From CALREJ01 sp035547395 (lineage in GTDB: Bacteria; Patescibacteriota; Gracilibacteria; Peribacterales; Peribacteraceae), in contig DASZVA010000008.1 in NCBI GenBank assembly GCA_035547395.1, positions 62,001-126,000 on the forward strand: a DNA stretch of 64,000 bases. The letters run 5' to 3'. How positions within the stretch are numbered: the first letter of the stretch is position 1; each line of letters opens with the position of its first letter. Shown piece after piece: positions 17,228 to 25,538 of the stretch. The notes under the pieces were generated by a model. The model saw only the letters and a program-made list of their open reading frames with translations. It made no database searches and was not told where the DNA came from. A program made the translations under genes and the position numbers.

Positions 17228-17758
17228 TTATGCACTGAAGACCACCACCTCTCTGCCTTCCGACGGCAAACTTCCCTTGAGCTTGAATTCGCTGACGTGT
17301 TCCTTGTCGATCGCGCCGCAGGCCTTGAGCACGTCGGGGTGCAGGCTGCCGTCGCTTCCGGGAACGATGAAGAGTACGCGCGGGTCGACTTCGTCGAGCA
17401 GCGTCTGACATTTCTTCACGTCTTCGGCGGGCAGCACCAGCACGTGCACGTCACCCATCTTCTCGATATCTTCATCGGACCAATCGTCGAGCGGGGATGC
17501 CGGGAATGCGATGCGCACGCCGTCGACGTCCACCACGTACGAGACCTTCTGCCCTTCCATGTGGCCGATGCCTTTCACCGTGATGCCGCTGATATCGTAT
17601 TCACCCGGCCACGACAGGCGCTCGTGCGACGGCATTTCTTCCGGCGACTGAAGCAGGCAGAGCGTGCCTTCCTCGGGTTTTTTGGGATACGCGATGAACG
17701 GGCGCGGGCCGCCGCTGCACTTCAGAGTTACGCCGCCGAGAGAGGTGAAGGTAAGCAT
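17228..17758 (-). CDS. Degenerate metallo-beta-lactamase-like (UlaG/COG2220-type) protein
   Basis: A 176-aa protein that follows the layout of the UlaG-like hydrolases: N-terminal strand pair, WPGEYDISGITVKGIG, VSYVVDVDGVRIAF and VHVLVLPAEDVKK. The HxHxDH zinc motif is absent, and most His ligands are missing. It is therefore probably not a hydrolase; a binding or structural role is inferred. The gene is enclosed by inverted GCTGATCGCTGACAG arms at 17183-17216 and 17808-17840. Confidence 0.55.
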   Translation of the reverse strand: MLTFTSLGGVTLKCSGGPRPFIAYPKKPEEGTLCLLQSPEEMPSHERLSWPGEYDISGITVKGIGHMEGQKVSYVVDVDGVRIAFPASPLDDWSDEDIEKMGDVHVLVLPAEDVKKCQTLLDEVDPRVLFIVPGSDGSLHPDVLKACGAIDKEHVSEFKLKGSLPSEGREVVVFSA

Positions 17759-17807
17759 CGTTGAGATAGTAAATGATAGGGGAGGCTTATGCTAGCGTTT
17801 AAGGCGG

Positions 17808-17840
17808 AGAGCGACCAGCTGTCAACGATCAGTATCGGAT
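17808..17840. repeat. GCTGATCGCTGACAGCT-type repeat arm (right)
   Basis: Its reverse complement, ACTGATCGTTGACAGCTGGT then CGCTCTCCGC, matches the left arm at 17183-17216 with few changes, so the pair forms long-range inverted repeats. Confidence 0.6.
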
Positions 17841-17862
17841 AGCTGCGCTGAACACTGTTCGC

Positions 17863-19143
17863 TTATCGCTTTTCATCATCGATGACAATCCGCTCGATCT
17901 TCGCTCCCACGCTCCGCAGCTTCTCATCAAATTTCTCATGTCCGCGTTCGATGTAACGAACATCGGTGATCGTCGTCTTGCCTTCGGCGGTGAGCCCCGC
18001 CAAAACCATTGCGGCACCTGCACGGATATCGTTAGAGGCAACGAGTCTGCCCTTGAGCGGCGTCGGCCCGATGATCAGCGCCTGATGCGCATTGAGAATC
18101 TCGATGTGCGCGCCCATTTTTTCAAGTTCATACAGATACGCCAGGCGCCCCTCGAAGAGCGTCTCGAAAATGCGGCTCACGCCCTTGGCCTGCGTCATCA
18201 AGACTCCCATTGGCGCCTGCAGATCAGTCGGGAATCCGGGGAAAATCATCGTTTGCATTTTGGTCGCGTTGAGGAATGAGAGCTCCCCGTCGACGAGCAA
18301 GGTCTTCGCATCTTTGTCATACTTCCACACGCCGCCCGCTCTGCGGATGGTGTCGAGAAAGGAATACAGATGTTCGATGTCGATGTCCTTGAGTCGCAAT
18401 TTTCCGTGCGTGACGAGTGCGGCGATCACCATGCAGCCGGCCTCGAGATAATCGAAAGGAACCCTGTGCTCGGTCGCGCGGAGATTCTTGGTGCCGCGGA
18501 CAATAACGGTGTGCGTGCCGATGCCTTCGACCTCCGCTCCCATCGCCTGCACCATGCGCGCCACTTCCTGCACGTGCGGCTCCGCGGCGGCAATATCGAT
18601 GCGCGTTTCGCCGGGTGTGGCTGCTGCCGCGAGCAGCGCGTTTTCGGTCGCGGTAACGGAGAATTCGGGGAGGATGACGTGCGTCGGCTTCGGTTGACCT
18701 TGTAAGTGAAGCACTTCCGGCGTGCTCATGTTGGCCGCACCCATTTGTTCGAGTGCGAGCACGTGCGCCTCCACCGGACGCTTGCCGAGCACGCAGCCGC
18801 CGGGATAACTCATCTCCACCACACCGAAACGCACGAGCAGCGGACCAAGAAGCACGATCGATCCGCGGAGTTTCGACACCAATTCCTCGGGGATGGGTTT
18901 GTTCTGCAGATTCGTCGTGTCGATGCGCACCGTGCCGTTTTGGAAACTCGTCGTGGCACCCAAAAATTCCAGAATCTGGAGCATCAGTTCCGTATCGCGC
19001 AGCCGTGGCACGTTGTGGAGCACCGTCACGCCCGAGACGAGCGCACTTGCCGCGATCATCGGGAGCGCCGCGTTTTTGGAGCCGCCGATCGTCACTTCAC
19101 CCTGAAGCGGGACCCCGCCCGTGATCTGGTAGCGAATATCCAT
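17863..19143 (-). CDS. murA: UDP-N-acetylglucosamine 1-carboxyvinyltransferase
   Basis: Transfers enolpyruvate from PEP to UDP-GlcNAc, the first committed step of peptidoglycan synthesis, in the cytoplasm. The 426-aa protein has GGSKNAALP (Lys23-Asn24), the catalytic Cys117 in PGGCVLGKRPV and the C-terminal SNDIRAGAAMVLAGL motif. Having Cys rather than Asp at this position predicts sensitivity to fosfomycin. No other mur gene is adjacent. Confidence 0.96.
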   Translation of the reverse strand: MDIRYQITGGVPLQGEVTIGGSKNAALPMIAASALVSGVTVLHNVPRLRDTELMLQILEFLGATTSFQNGTVRIDTTNLQNKPIPEELVSKLRGSIVLLGPLLVRFGVVEMSYPGGCVLGKRPVEAHVLALEQMGAANMSTPEVLHLQGQPKPTHVILPEFSVTATENALLAAAATPGETRIDIAAAEPHVQEVARMVQAMGAEVEGIGTHTVIVRGTKNLRATEHRVPFDYLEAGCMVIAALVTHGKLRLKDIDIEHLYSFLDTIRRAGGVWKYDKDAKTLLVDGELSFLNATKMQTMIFPGFPTDLQAPMGVLMTQAKGVSRIFETLFEGRLAYLYELEKMGAHIEILNAHQALIIGPTPLKGRLVASNDIRAGAAMVLAGLTAEGKTTITDVRYIERGHEKFDEKLRSVGAKIERIVIDDEKR

Positions 19144-19154
19144 AGGGGGACTTA

Positions 19155-19194
19155 GTGTAATTGAAAATGGAAAATTGAGAATTGAAAATTAGGG
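19155..19194. repeat. GAAAATTGAGAATTG-type repeat arm (left)
   Basis: ATTGAAAATGGAAAATTGAG then AATTGAAAATTAGG. The reverse complement of 19663-19708 reads ATTGAAAATTGAAAAAGG then AAAATTGAAAATG, so the two arms are inverted and enclose the four-helix-bundle gene. Confidence 0.75.
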
Positions 19195-19196
19195 GT

Positions 19197-19568
19197 TTAT
19201 TGGCTATTTTTCAGGTTTTCTTTGGTTTTTTTGAGGATGGAGACGAGCAATGCAATCACTTCCTGTAATTCCTGCTGCAATTGCTCACAATCATCTAAAT
19301 TTGCATAGCCAGTATCATTGATCAAGCGAATCCAATAACGACTTTCGTAAGCTTCTTTAAGAGAAATGGAAAGCTTTGCAATGAAATCCTGTTTGCTCTG
19401 TGCCTGCAGCGCCTCTTCGATGTTGGCGCCAACGCTTGTACCCGATCGCAATAATTGTTTGCTTAAAATGTATTCCCTCTTTTCCTGCAGCAATCGACAG
19501 AATATGACAATATGCACAGCGAAATCATACGATTTGTCTCGTAGAACATTGGGTTGCACAACAAACAT
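19197..19568 (-). CDS. Four-helix-bundle protein, 23S rRNA intervening-sequence protein family
   Basis: A 123-aa all-helical protein with the family's typical stretches: SYDFAVHIVIFCRLLQEK, SKQLLRSGTSVGANIEEA, ISLKEAYESRYWIRLI and a Leu-rich last helix. The family was first noted as ORFs inside intervening sequences of 23S rRNA genes, and the Avd protein of diversity-generating retroelements is related. The gene is enclosed by inverted AT-rich repeat arms, with its stop only a few bases from the left arm. Repeats of the same type occur all over the window without this gene. Confidence 0.88.
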   Translation of the reverse strand: MFVVQPNVLRDKSYDFAVHIVIFCRLLQEKREYILSKQLLRSGTSVGANIEEALQAQSKQDFIAKLSISLKEAYESRYWIRLINDTGYANLDDCEQLQQELQEVIALLVSILKKTKENLKNSQ

Positions 19569-19662
19569 ACAAACATGAGAATCTATGCATCGCCATTTTG
19601 CAAACCTACAGAGGACGATCGTTCACTTTTACTCACACAATGTGAAAAGCACATGAAACATT

Positions 19663-19708
19663 CCACATTTCATTTTCAATTTTCCTTTTTCAATTTTCAA
19701 TTCTTAAA
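19663..19708. repeat. GAAAATTGAGAATTG-type repeat arm (right)
   Basis: The right arm of the pair around the four-helix-bundle gene. It also supplies the last codons (Arg-Ile-Glu-Asn) and the stop codon of holB. Confidence 0.75.
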
Positions 19709-20652
19709 GCGAAGCTTTGCGTCATCAGCTGCCGGTGCGCGTTCGTCTTGAGTCCTGTCGTGAGTTCCATGAGCGCGCGCTCCTGAGCGCGGGTGTAAGT
19801 CGTCTCGCGCAGTGCGAGTGAGAGATGGAGCAGGAAACGATCGGATTCTTCTCCGCGTTCAAAGAGCGGCTTGAGAAGCAGGAGGCGATCGAGGGGGGAG
19901 GTATTTTCCCAGAAGCGCATCGCCTGCTCGTGCATCTGACGCTCCTCTCGCAACGCATCCGGATCGTTGGCCAGCCGCACCGCAACTCCGGGTGCGCCCT
20001 GCGCAAGATGGAGGATGAACCGCCGGTCGTCTTCATCACTGTCTTTGAGCAGAGCGTTGATTTCTTTGTCGCTCACGCGCTGAAACTGCAGCACGCGGGA
20101 TCGGGAGAGGATCGTGGGGATGACCGATGAGGGTGCGTCCGTCGTGAGCAGGAAGACTCTTCCCTGCGGCGGCTCTTCGAGCGTCTTCAGAAACGCGTTC
20201 GCGGCAGCCTCCTGCATACGTTCAATCCCGCGGATGATGCAGACGCGAAACTTACTGTTTCCTGTTTCCTGCACGCGAGATTGGATCTCGCGCACGTCAT
20301 CGATCGAGATCGTGTCCGTCTTCGCGGTCGGGGCCTTGGCTCTGTGTTGCTGCGGAACGTTCGTCGTCTTCGCGATCACGTCGAAATCATCACACCGGTC
20401 CTCAATCCAGAGTTGATCGAGCACGAGTAGATCCGGATGAATCAGATGATCGCACTGGCGGATGATCTCTTCTTTCTCCGTCGCATTTTTGCCATCACAC
20501 AAAAGCTCGCGCGCGAACCAGTGGGCGACCGTCATCTTTCCGAGGTGCGGCGCTCCGGCAAACAAATATGCATGCGTGACGTTGCCGCTCTCAAGGTCGG
20601 ACGCGAGCTCCGCTCGCTGCCGCGCGTGGCCGATGATCGTGTGCTTGGACAT
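19690..20652 (-). CDS. holB: DNA polymerase III subunit delta'
   Basis: Part of the clamp loader that places the sliding clamp on DNA. The 320-aa protein starts with HTIIGHARQRAELASDL and has a P-loop-like GAPHLGKMT (33-41), IRGIERMQEAAANAFLKTLEEPP and the SRC-like SRSR motif. The start at 20652 is set by this family N-terminus and by TATCAT 9 bases upstream. The C-terminal residues ALRIEN and the stop lie within a repeat arm, so the end of the protein has been altered by the repeat. Confidence 0.9.
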   Translation of the reverse strand: MSKHTIIGHARQRAELASDLESGNVTHAYLFAGAPHLGKMTVAHWFARELLCDGKNATEKEEIIRQCDHLIHPDLLVLDQLWIEDRCDDFDVIAKTTNVPQQHRAKAPTAKTDTISIDDVREIQSRVQETGNSKFRVCIIRGIERMQEAAANAFLKTLEEPPQGRVFLLTTDAPSSVIPTILSRSRVLQFQRVSDKEINALLKDSDEDDRRFILHLAQGAPGVAVRLANDPDALREERQMHEQAMRFWENTSPLDRLLLLKPLFERGEESDRFLLHLSLALRETTYTRAQERALMELTTGLKTNAHRQLMTQSFALRIEN

Positions 20653-20838
20653 GGAAAATACATGATAGCAGAACTCCAAAGGATTTCTTTTTATCGAGTG
20701 GGAAACCGCACGCCAGGGGGGAAGGGGAAGCGCTGCTTTTTGCGTGAGCAAAAACATCATGAGCTCTGCGACGGAGGAGCAGAGCGAAATGGCAGAGCGG
20801 GCGGAGTGGGTTTTGGCGTGCGGCGGCGTTTTCTTTCC

Positions 20839-20870
20839 CCATTTCTTTGTCGCTGGAGACAAAGAAATGG
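20839..20870. repeat. REP-like hairpin after secA
   Basis: A perfect 13-bp stem, CCATTTCTTTGTC / GACAAAGAAATGG, with a 6-nt loop, 4 bp past the secA stop. There is no T-run, so it is not a standard terminator; it may protect the 3' end. The rest of the 222-bp gap to holB shows no gene. Confidence 0.7.
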
Positions 20871-20874
20871 AAGA

Positions 20875-23622
20875 TCACGCATCCTTCCCGTGGCACTTCT
20901 TGTACTTCTTCCCGGATCCACATGGACACGGATCATTGCGGCCGATTTTTTCATTATTCTGAATCGGTGCTGCCGTCGCCTGCGGACGCTGCATCGCAGA
21001 GTGAATGACGCCGGATCCGCCATCTTGTTCTGTAAGAATTCCGCGGGTGCGGGAACCGACGCCCGTCTGCGTCAGATCGCCTTCAATCTGCGCTTCATTG
21101 GTGGAAATGGTCTGGAGTTCCTGCTGTGCCTGCTCAAGCACCTGGCGCGGCGCAAACTGTGCAAAGTCGATCTGCAGAATCGTGCGGACGATTGTGGAAT
21201 CGATTTTTCCGAGCAGCTCTTCAAACCGTCGGTAACCCTGATCCTGATACTCGATCACGGGATCACGCTGCGCATAGCCGGAGAAGGCGACCTGCTCGCG
21301 CAGATGCGACATGTCGTCGATGTGATCCATCCAGTGCGTGTCGATACTGCGCAGCGTCACGACGTTCTCGGCTTGCACCGCGAGCGCGGGGCCTCCGTTC
21401 TGCTGGCATTTGAGATCGTAGTATTCCTTGAGCTTGTCGGAGATGAACTCACCGAGCTTCTCCGGATCCGTGTGCTGCTTGAGTGCGGATTCGGGGAGCA
21501 AGTCGCGAAGCTGCGGATGGAGTGCCGCGAGATCCTCGGTCATCTGTTTCCAGTTCCATTCGTCGGGATCGGTGCCGACGGCGTGCGTCAGCGCGATGAG
21601 TCGCCCTTCTTTGCGGATCGACTTCACGATGTCTTCGTGCAGCGTACCCATCGTCTCGAGCGTCAGCTGCTCGGATTGCGTGTTCTTCTCTTCGCTTTCC
21701 TCAATTTTTTCCAGAATATTCTGACGGCGCTTGTAGATGATTTCGCGGTGCTTGTTCATCACGTTGTCGTACTGCAGCACGTGCTTGCGGGTATCGAAGT
21801 GATGGCCTTCCACTCTCTTCTGCGCGCCTTCGATACTTCTGCTCACCATGCCGTTTTGCAGCGGCACGTCTTCGGGAACATTCAGGCGTTCCATCATCGT
21901 CTTTAGGCGATCACCGCCAAATAAACGCATAAGATCGTCCTCCATCGATACGAAGAACTGCGATTCGCCATTGTCTCCCTGACGGCCGGATCGTCCGCGC
22001 AGCTGATTGTCGATGCGCCTCGATTCGTGGCGTTCGGTTCCGAGGATCGCGAGACCGCCGAGCTCGGCGACACCGTCACCCAGCTTGATATCCGTTCCGC
22101 GTCCGGCCATGTTGGTCGCAATCGTGACCGCGCCGCGCTGTCCCGCCTGCGCCACGATTTCCGCTTCGCGCTCGTGGTTCTTGGCATTGAGCACCTCGTG
22201 CGGGATTCCTTCCTGATTGAGCAGGATGCCGAGCACTTCGGATTTTTCGATCGAGGTGGTGCCGATCAGCACCGGCTGTCCTTTGTCGTGTTTCTCTTTC
22301 GCGAGCTTGGCGACCGCTTTGAATTTGGCCGAGACGGATCGATAAATGGCGTCGGGCTTGTCGTCGCGCACCATGGGGCGATGCGTGGGAACCACGAGCG
22401 TGCGCAGCTTGTAGATCGATTCGAATTCCTCTTCCTCCGTCTTCGCCGTACCGGTCATGCCGGCGAGTTTGTCGTAGAGGCGGAAGTAGTTCTGGAACGT
22501 GATCGTCGCGAGCGTCTTGCTTTCGCGCTGCACGGGAACGTTTTCTTTTGCTTCGATCGCCTGGTGTAATCCATAGCTGTAGCGGCGGCCCGGCATCAGA
22601 CGTCCGGTGAATTCGTCGACGATGACGATTTCATTGTTGGATGACACGACGTAGTCGACGTCGCGCTCATAGATGGCATATGCCCTGAGCGCCTGCTCGA
22701 TGTGGTGCACTTCTTCGAATCCCTTCTCGGTGTAGATGTTCTCGACGTTGAGCAGCTTCTCCATCTTCTTGATGCCGTCCTCGGTGAGCGACGCGACGCG
22801 CTGCTTCTCGTCCTTGGTGTAGTCGACGTTTTCCTGCAAACCTTTCACCAGCTGCGCGTACTGCATGTACTTGGTCGTCGATTCCTCCGCAGGCTGACTG
22901 ATGATGAGCGGCGTGCGCGCTTCGTCGATCAGGATCGAGTCCACTTCGTCGACGATCGCGTAGTGCAGCCCGCGCTGCACCTGCTGCTTGCGCGAGCTCA
23001 CCATGTTGTCGCGCAGATAGTCGAATCCGAATTCGTTGTTGGTGCCGTAGGTGATGTCCGATCCATATGCCTCTCTGCGCTCTTCGGTGCTGATGCCGTG
23101 GATCACGTTGCCAACGGTGAGGCCGAGCGTTTTGTAGAGCAATCCCATCCACGTGCTGTCGCGGCGGGCGAGATAGTCGTTGACGGTGACGACGTGCACG
23201 CCTTTTCCGGTGAGTGCGTTGAGGTAGACAGGCAGCGTACACACGAGCGTCTTTCCTTCTCCCGTTTTCATTTCGGCGATCATTCCTTTGTGCAGTGCGA
23301 TGCCGCCCAAAATCTGCACGTCGAACGGCACCATGTTCCAGACAAATTCCTGGCGTCCGATCGTCATCGTCTCGCCCTGCAGAAGTTCGCACGCGCGGAC
23401 GGCGACCGCGAACGCCTCGGTGAGGACATCACCGGTCGTCGCGCCGGCCTGAATCTTCGCCTTCAGCTCTTCGGTTTTTGCCGGGAGCGATTCTTTGGTG
23501 AGCGTCTGGATCTCCGGACGCTTCTGGAACTCGCGGACCTGATGCACGAGCGGCCAGAGCTTCTTGAGTTCTTTCTCGTTGGGATCGCCGAGGAGTTTAT
23601 TGAGGGAATCGAGAAATGCCAT
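20875..23622 (-). CDS. secA: Preprotein translocase ATPase SecA
   Basis: The motor that pushes unfolded preproteins through SecYEG. The 915-aa protein has Walker A MKTGEGKT (about 100-107), DEVDSILIDEA (Walker B region), TNMAGRGTDI in the second helicase domain and a C-terminal zinc motif DPCPCGSGKKYKKCH. The start at 23622 is set by MAFLDSLNKLLGD and by TATTAT 9 bases upstream; the earlier in-frame codons are repeat-derived. The many exported proteins in this window depend on it. Confidence 0.96.
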   Translation of the reverse strand: MAFLDSLNKLLGDPNEKELKKLWPLVHQVREFQKRPEIQTLTKESLPAKTEELKAKIQAGATTGDVLTEAFAVAVRACELLQGETMTIGRQEFVWNMVPFDVQILGGIALHKGMIAEMKTGEGKTLVCTLPVYLNALTGKGVHVVTVNDYLARRDSTWMGLLYKTLGLTVGNVIHGISTEERREAYGSDITYGTNNEFGFDYLRDNMVSSRKQQVQRGLHYAIVDEVDSILIDEARTPLIISQPAEESTTKYMQYAQLVKGLQENVDYTKDEKQRVASLTEDGIKKMEKLLNVENIYTEKGFEEVHHIEQALRAYAIYERDVDYVVSSNNEIVIVDEFTGRLMPGRRYSYGLHQAIEAKENVPVQRESKTLATITFQNYFRLYDKLAGMTGTAKTEEEEFESIYKLRTLVVPTHRPMVRDDKPDAIYRSVSAKFKAVAKLAKEKHDKGQPVLIGTTSIEKSEVLGILLNQEGIPHEVLNAKNHEREAEIVAQAGQRGAVTIATNMAGRGTDIKLGDGVAELGGLAILGTERHESRRIDNQLRGRSGRQGDNGESQFFVSMEDDLMRLFGGDRLKTMMERLNVPEDVPLQNGMVSRSIEGAQKRVEGHHFDTRKHVLQYDNVMNKHREIIYKRRQNILEKIEESEEKNTQSEQLTLETMGTLHEDIVKSIRKEGRLIALTHAVGTDPDEWNWKQMTEDLAALHPQLRDLLPESALKQHTDPEKLGEFISDKLKEYYDLKCQQNGGPALAVQAENVVTLRSIDTHWMDHIDDMSHLREQVAFSGYAQRDPVIEYQDQGYRRFEELLGKIDSTIVRTILQIDFAQFAPRQVLEQAQQELQTISTNEAQIEGDLTQTGVGSRTRGILTEQDGGSGVIHSAMQRPQATAAPIQNNEKIGRNDPCPCGSGKKYKKCHGKDA

Positions 23623-23668
23623 GAGTAGACGATAATAGAATCGTGTGAGCGGGGAGTATAACAGAAAA

Positions 23669-23757
23669 CGTGAATAGTGAATTTGGAATTTTGAATATTG
23701 GATAGATATTCTCCATTCGATCCACAATTCAAACTTCAAACCTCAAAATTCACCACA
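23669..23757. repeat. GAATTTTGAAT-type inverted repeat element
   Basis: Left arm GTGAATTTGGAATTTTGAAT ending in ATTGG, spacer of about 20 bp, right arm beginning CCACAATTCAAACTTC and ending in CAAAATTCAC. It fills the gap between secA and tsaB and runs into the tsaB stop. Confidence 0.8.
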
Positions 23758-24409
23758 TCCGTCCGTACCACGGCAGCAAAAGATCGGTTTTATAGAGGAG
23801 ATTGGCGAGGAGGGACGGCAAGACATCCGCCAAAGGCCGAAGCGGCAGCGCTGTCCAACGGGGGATTTTTTCGCGATGATCGGGGATCAATTCGCCACAC
23901 ACATGTAGGGGCATGGCACCTGTGGTGAGCGCCGTCGAACCATGCCATGCCCCTACGGTAGACACAAATTCATCAATGCCAACCAAGGTCGCCTCCGGCC
24001 ATTGCGATTGCAGCGACCCGAATCCGCGGACGAAGAGCTCGGTTTTTTTGGTCGAGTGCATCCACAAAAAATCATCGCTCATGACGCGAGCGCGATACAG
24101 ATCACTCAGATGCACCCCTGCCGACGGAATCTTCAGCTGATCCGCGAGAGCGTTTGCGAGACTCACGCCCATGCGCAGGCTGGTGAATCCGCCGGGGCCA
24201 ATCACGCACGCAATCTGCGTGAGATCCTGATAATTCCAACCGGCGTCTTTGAGCGCTTTCTCCACGGCGGGCATCAAATCCGTATCGCTCATGCGATCGT
24301 CGACGGCAATCTTCGAAACGACTGCATCATCAACGCATGCAATCATGCCGCTCGATCCGTCGAGGGACGATGACGTATGCGTGGCGATGTCGAGGAAGAG
24401 GGTATTCAT
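23750..24409 (-). CDS. tsaB: tRNA threonylcarbamoyladenosine biosynthesis protein TsaB
   Basis: Partner of TsaD in forming the t6A37 modification of ANN-decoding tRNAs. The 219-aa protein has an N-terminal FLDIATHTSSSL and the family signature GPGGFTSLRMGVSLANALA (about 92-110). Past the middle, the residues VGAWHGSTALTTGAMPLHV are encoded by a 52-bp palindrome (23905-23956) that resembles a dispersed repeat, so the family's variable C-terminal region carries an in-frame insertion. TsaD is not in the window. Confidence 0.88.
   Translation of the reverse strand: MNTLFLDIATHTSSSLDGSSGMIACVDDAVVSKIAVDDRMSDTDLMPAVEKALKDAGWNYQDLTQIACVIGPGGFTSLRMGVSLANALADQLKIPSAGVHLSDLYRARVMSDDFLWMHSTKKTELFVRGFGSLQSQWPEATLVGIDEFVSTVGAWHGSTALTTGAMPLHVCGELIPDHREKIPRWTALPLRPLADVLPSLLANLLYKTDLLLPWYGRMW
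23905..23956. repeat. Palindromic repeat inside tsaB
   Basis: A 14-bp perfect stem, GTAGGGGCATGGCA / TGCCATGCCCCTAC, with a 24-nt loop that contains GAGCGCCGTCGAACC. The whole is read through in the tsaB frame. Confidence 0.8.
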
Positions 24410-24416
24410 GAGGTGA

Positions 24417-24483
24417 ATATTGAATCTCGAATTTCGAATTTTGGAAACCCCATATTCAAGATTCAGAATTCAAAATTCATTGT
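24417..24483. repeat. GAATTTTGAAT-type inverted repeat element
   Basis: Left arm GAATATTGAATCTCGAATTT ending in TTTTGG, a 5-bp spacer, right arm CCATATTCAAGATTCAGAAT. It lies in the divergent gap between tsaB and the glycosyltransferase. Confidence 0.8.
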
Positions 24484-24494
24484 TCATTTTTCGC

Positions 24495-24506
24495 TACACT
24501 TCTTCC
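24495..24506 (+). promoter_or_regulatory. -10-like TACACT 6 bases before the glycosyltransferase ATG
   Basis: TACACT at 24495-24500, then TCTTCC, then ATG. There is no Shine-Dalgarno. The spacing predicts a leaderless or nearly leaderless mRNA. Confidence 0.45.
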
Positions 24507-25433
24507 ATGGCAAATCCGTCTCTAAGCATCATTATCCCGACCCATCACCGTCCGGACATTCTGAAAATATGTCTGGCGCATCTGGCCGCGCAGACGATCG
24601 CGAAGGACATCGAGGTGATCGTCGTGCATGACGGCGAGGATGACGCGGAGACACAAAAAATAATTCATGAAGCTAAAAGCTATCACCTAAAAGCTATTCG
24701 CTACTTCTCCATTCCCAAATCCCAGCAAGGCATCGCGCGCAACGAAGGAGTGACGCATGCCAAATCTCCGATCGTTCTCTTCATCGGTGATGATATTTTT
24801 CTGATGCCTGATGCATGCGAGGTGCATGTACGCATGCACCAGAATTATGAATTAAGAAGTTCGAATCTTGGAGATCCAGAAAACCAGAATTCAAAATTCA
24901 AAATTCAAAATTCACATCCTATCGCCGTCCTCGGCTTCACGACCTGGGACCCGCAACTCGACCTCACGCCCGTCATGCAGTGGCTGGAAAAAACCGGCTG
25001 GCAGTTCGGGTATCCGATGATTGAACGATTCAAACACGCATTCATTCCGCGCGACACGCAGGAGCGCTTCACCTATACGAGCAACATCAGTGTGCCTCTG
25101 ACTATTGCAAAACAATTTCCGTTCCGCGCCGATGCAACGCTCTACGGATGGGAAGATATTCTGTGGGGCAAGCAATTGAAGGAAGCGAACATTCCGCTCT
25201 TCTATGAACCGGACGCGAAAGCACTCCATCATCACCGCATCACGATGGACGATTCACTCAAAAGAATGGAAACACTCGGCCGCTCGCTCGTCCAACTGAC
25301 CAAGATTGATCCCGATCTCGGGCGCATGCCGACCGGCATCAAGATGATCGCGTACCGCCTGATTGCGCTGACGCCGACGATGCGCGGCGCACATTACCGG
25401 GCATTTCTGCGCGGTATACAGAGTGCACGTTGA
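24507..25433 (+). CDS. Glycosyltransferase family 2
   Basis: A 308-aa inverting transferase with a GT-A fold: SLSIIIPTHHRPD at the N-terminus, IEVIVVHDGEDD, QGIARNEGV and the DxD-like GDDIF (metal and nucleotide-sugar binding), then WEDILWGKQL, like the ED acid motif of GT2. Substrate and product are unknown. Two dispersed repeats are read in frame: SYHLKAIRYF (about 24664-24700) and the longer YELRSSNL...NSKFKIQNSHP (about 24842-24918), placed between the nucleotide-binding and acceptor halves. The start at 24507 leaves out 29 repeat-derived codons. Confidence 0.9.
   Translation: MANPSLSIIIPTHHRPDILKICLAHLAAQTIAKDIEVIVVHDGEDDAETQKIIHEAKSYHLKAIRYFSIPKSQQGIARNEGVTHAKSPIVLFIGDDIFLMPDACEVHVRMHQNYELRSSNLGDPENQNSKFKIQNSHPIAVLGFTTWDPQLDLTPVMQWLEKTGWQFGYPMIERFKHAFIPRDTQERFTYTSNISVPLTIAKQFPFRADATLYGWEDILWGKQLKEANIPLFYEPDAKALHHHRITMDDSLKRMETLGRSLVQLTKIDPDLGRMPTGIKMIAYRLIALTPTMRGAHYRAFLRGIQSAR
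24842..24918. repeat. GAATTTTGAAT-type inverted repeat in the GT2 coding sequence
   Basis: Left arm GAATTATGAATTAAGAAGTT ending in CTTGG, spacer AGATCCAGAAAA, right arm CCAGAATTCAAAATTCAAAA. It is open in the glycosyltransferase frame, with no stop. Confidence 0.82.
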
Positions 25434-25538
25434 CGCTCCAGACGCTACCTCGTAGCATTCGTCAAGTTCCTTCTCTCCATCGACTGTATCAGACCGTTTC
25501 TGAATACTGCAGAGAAGGATGCACCGAAAGGACTGCAA

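Noticed and set aside
20437..21906. 489-aa open frame on the plus strand
   Set aside because: Antisense to holB and secA, with a low-complexity Arg/Leu/His make-up and no motif.
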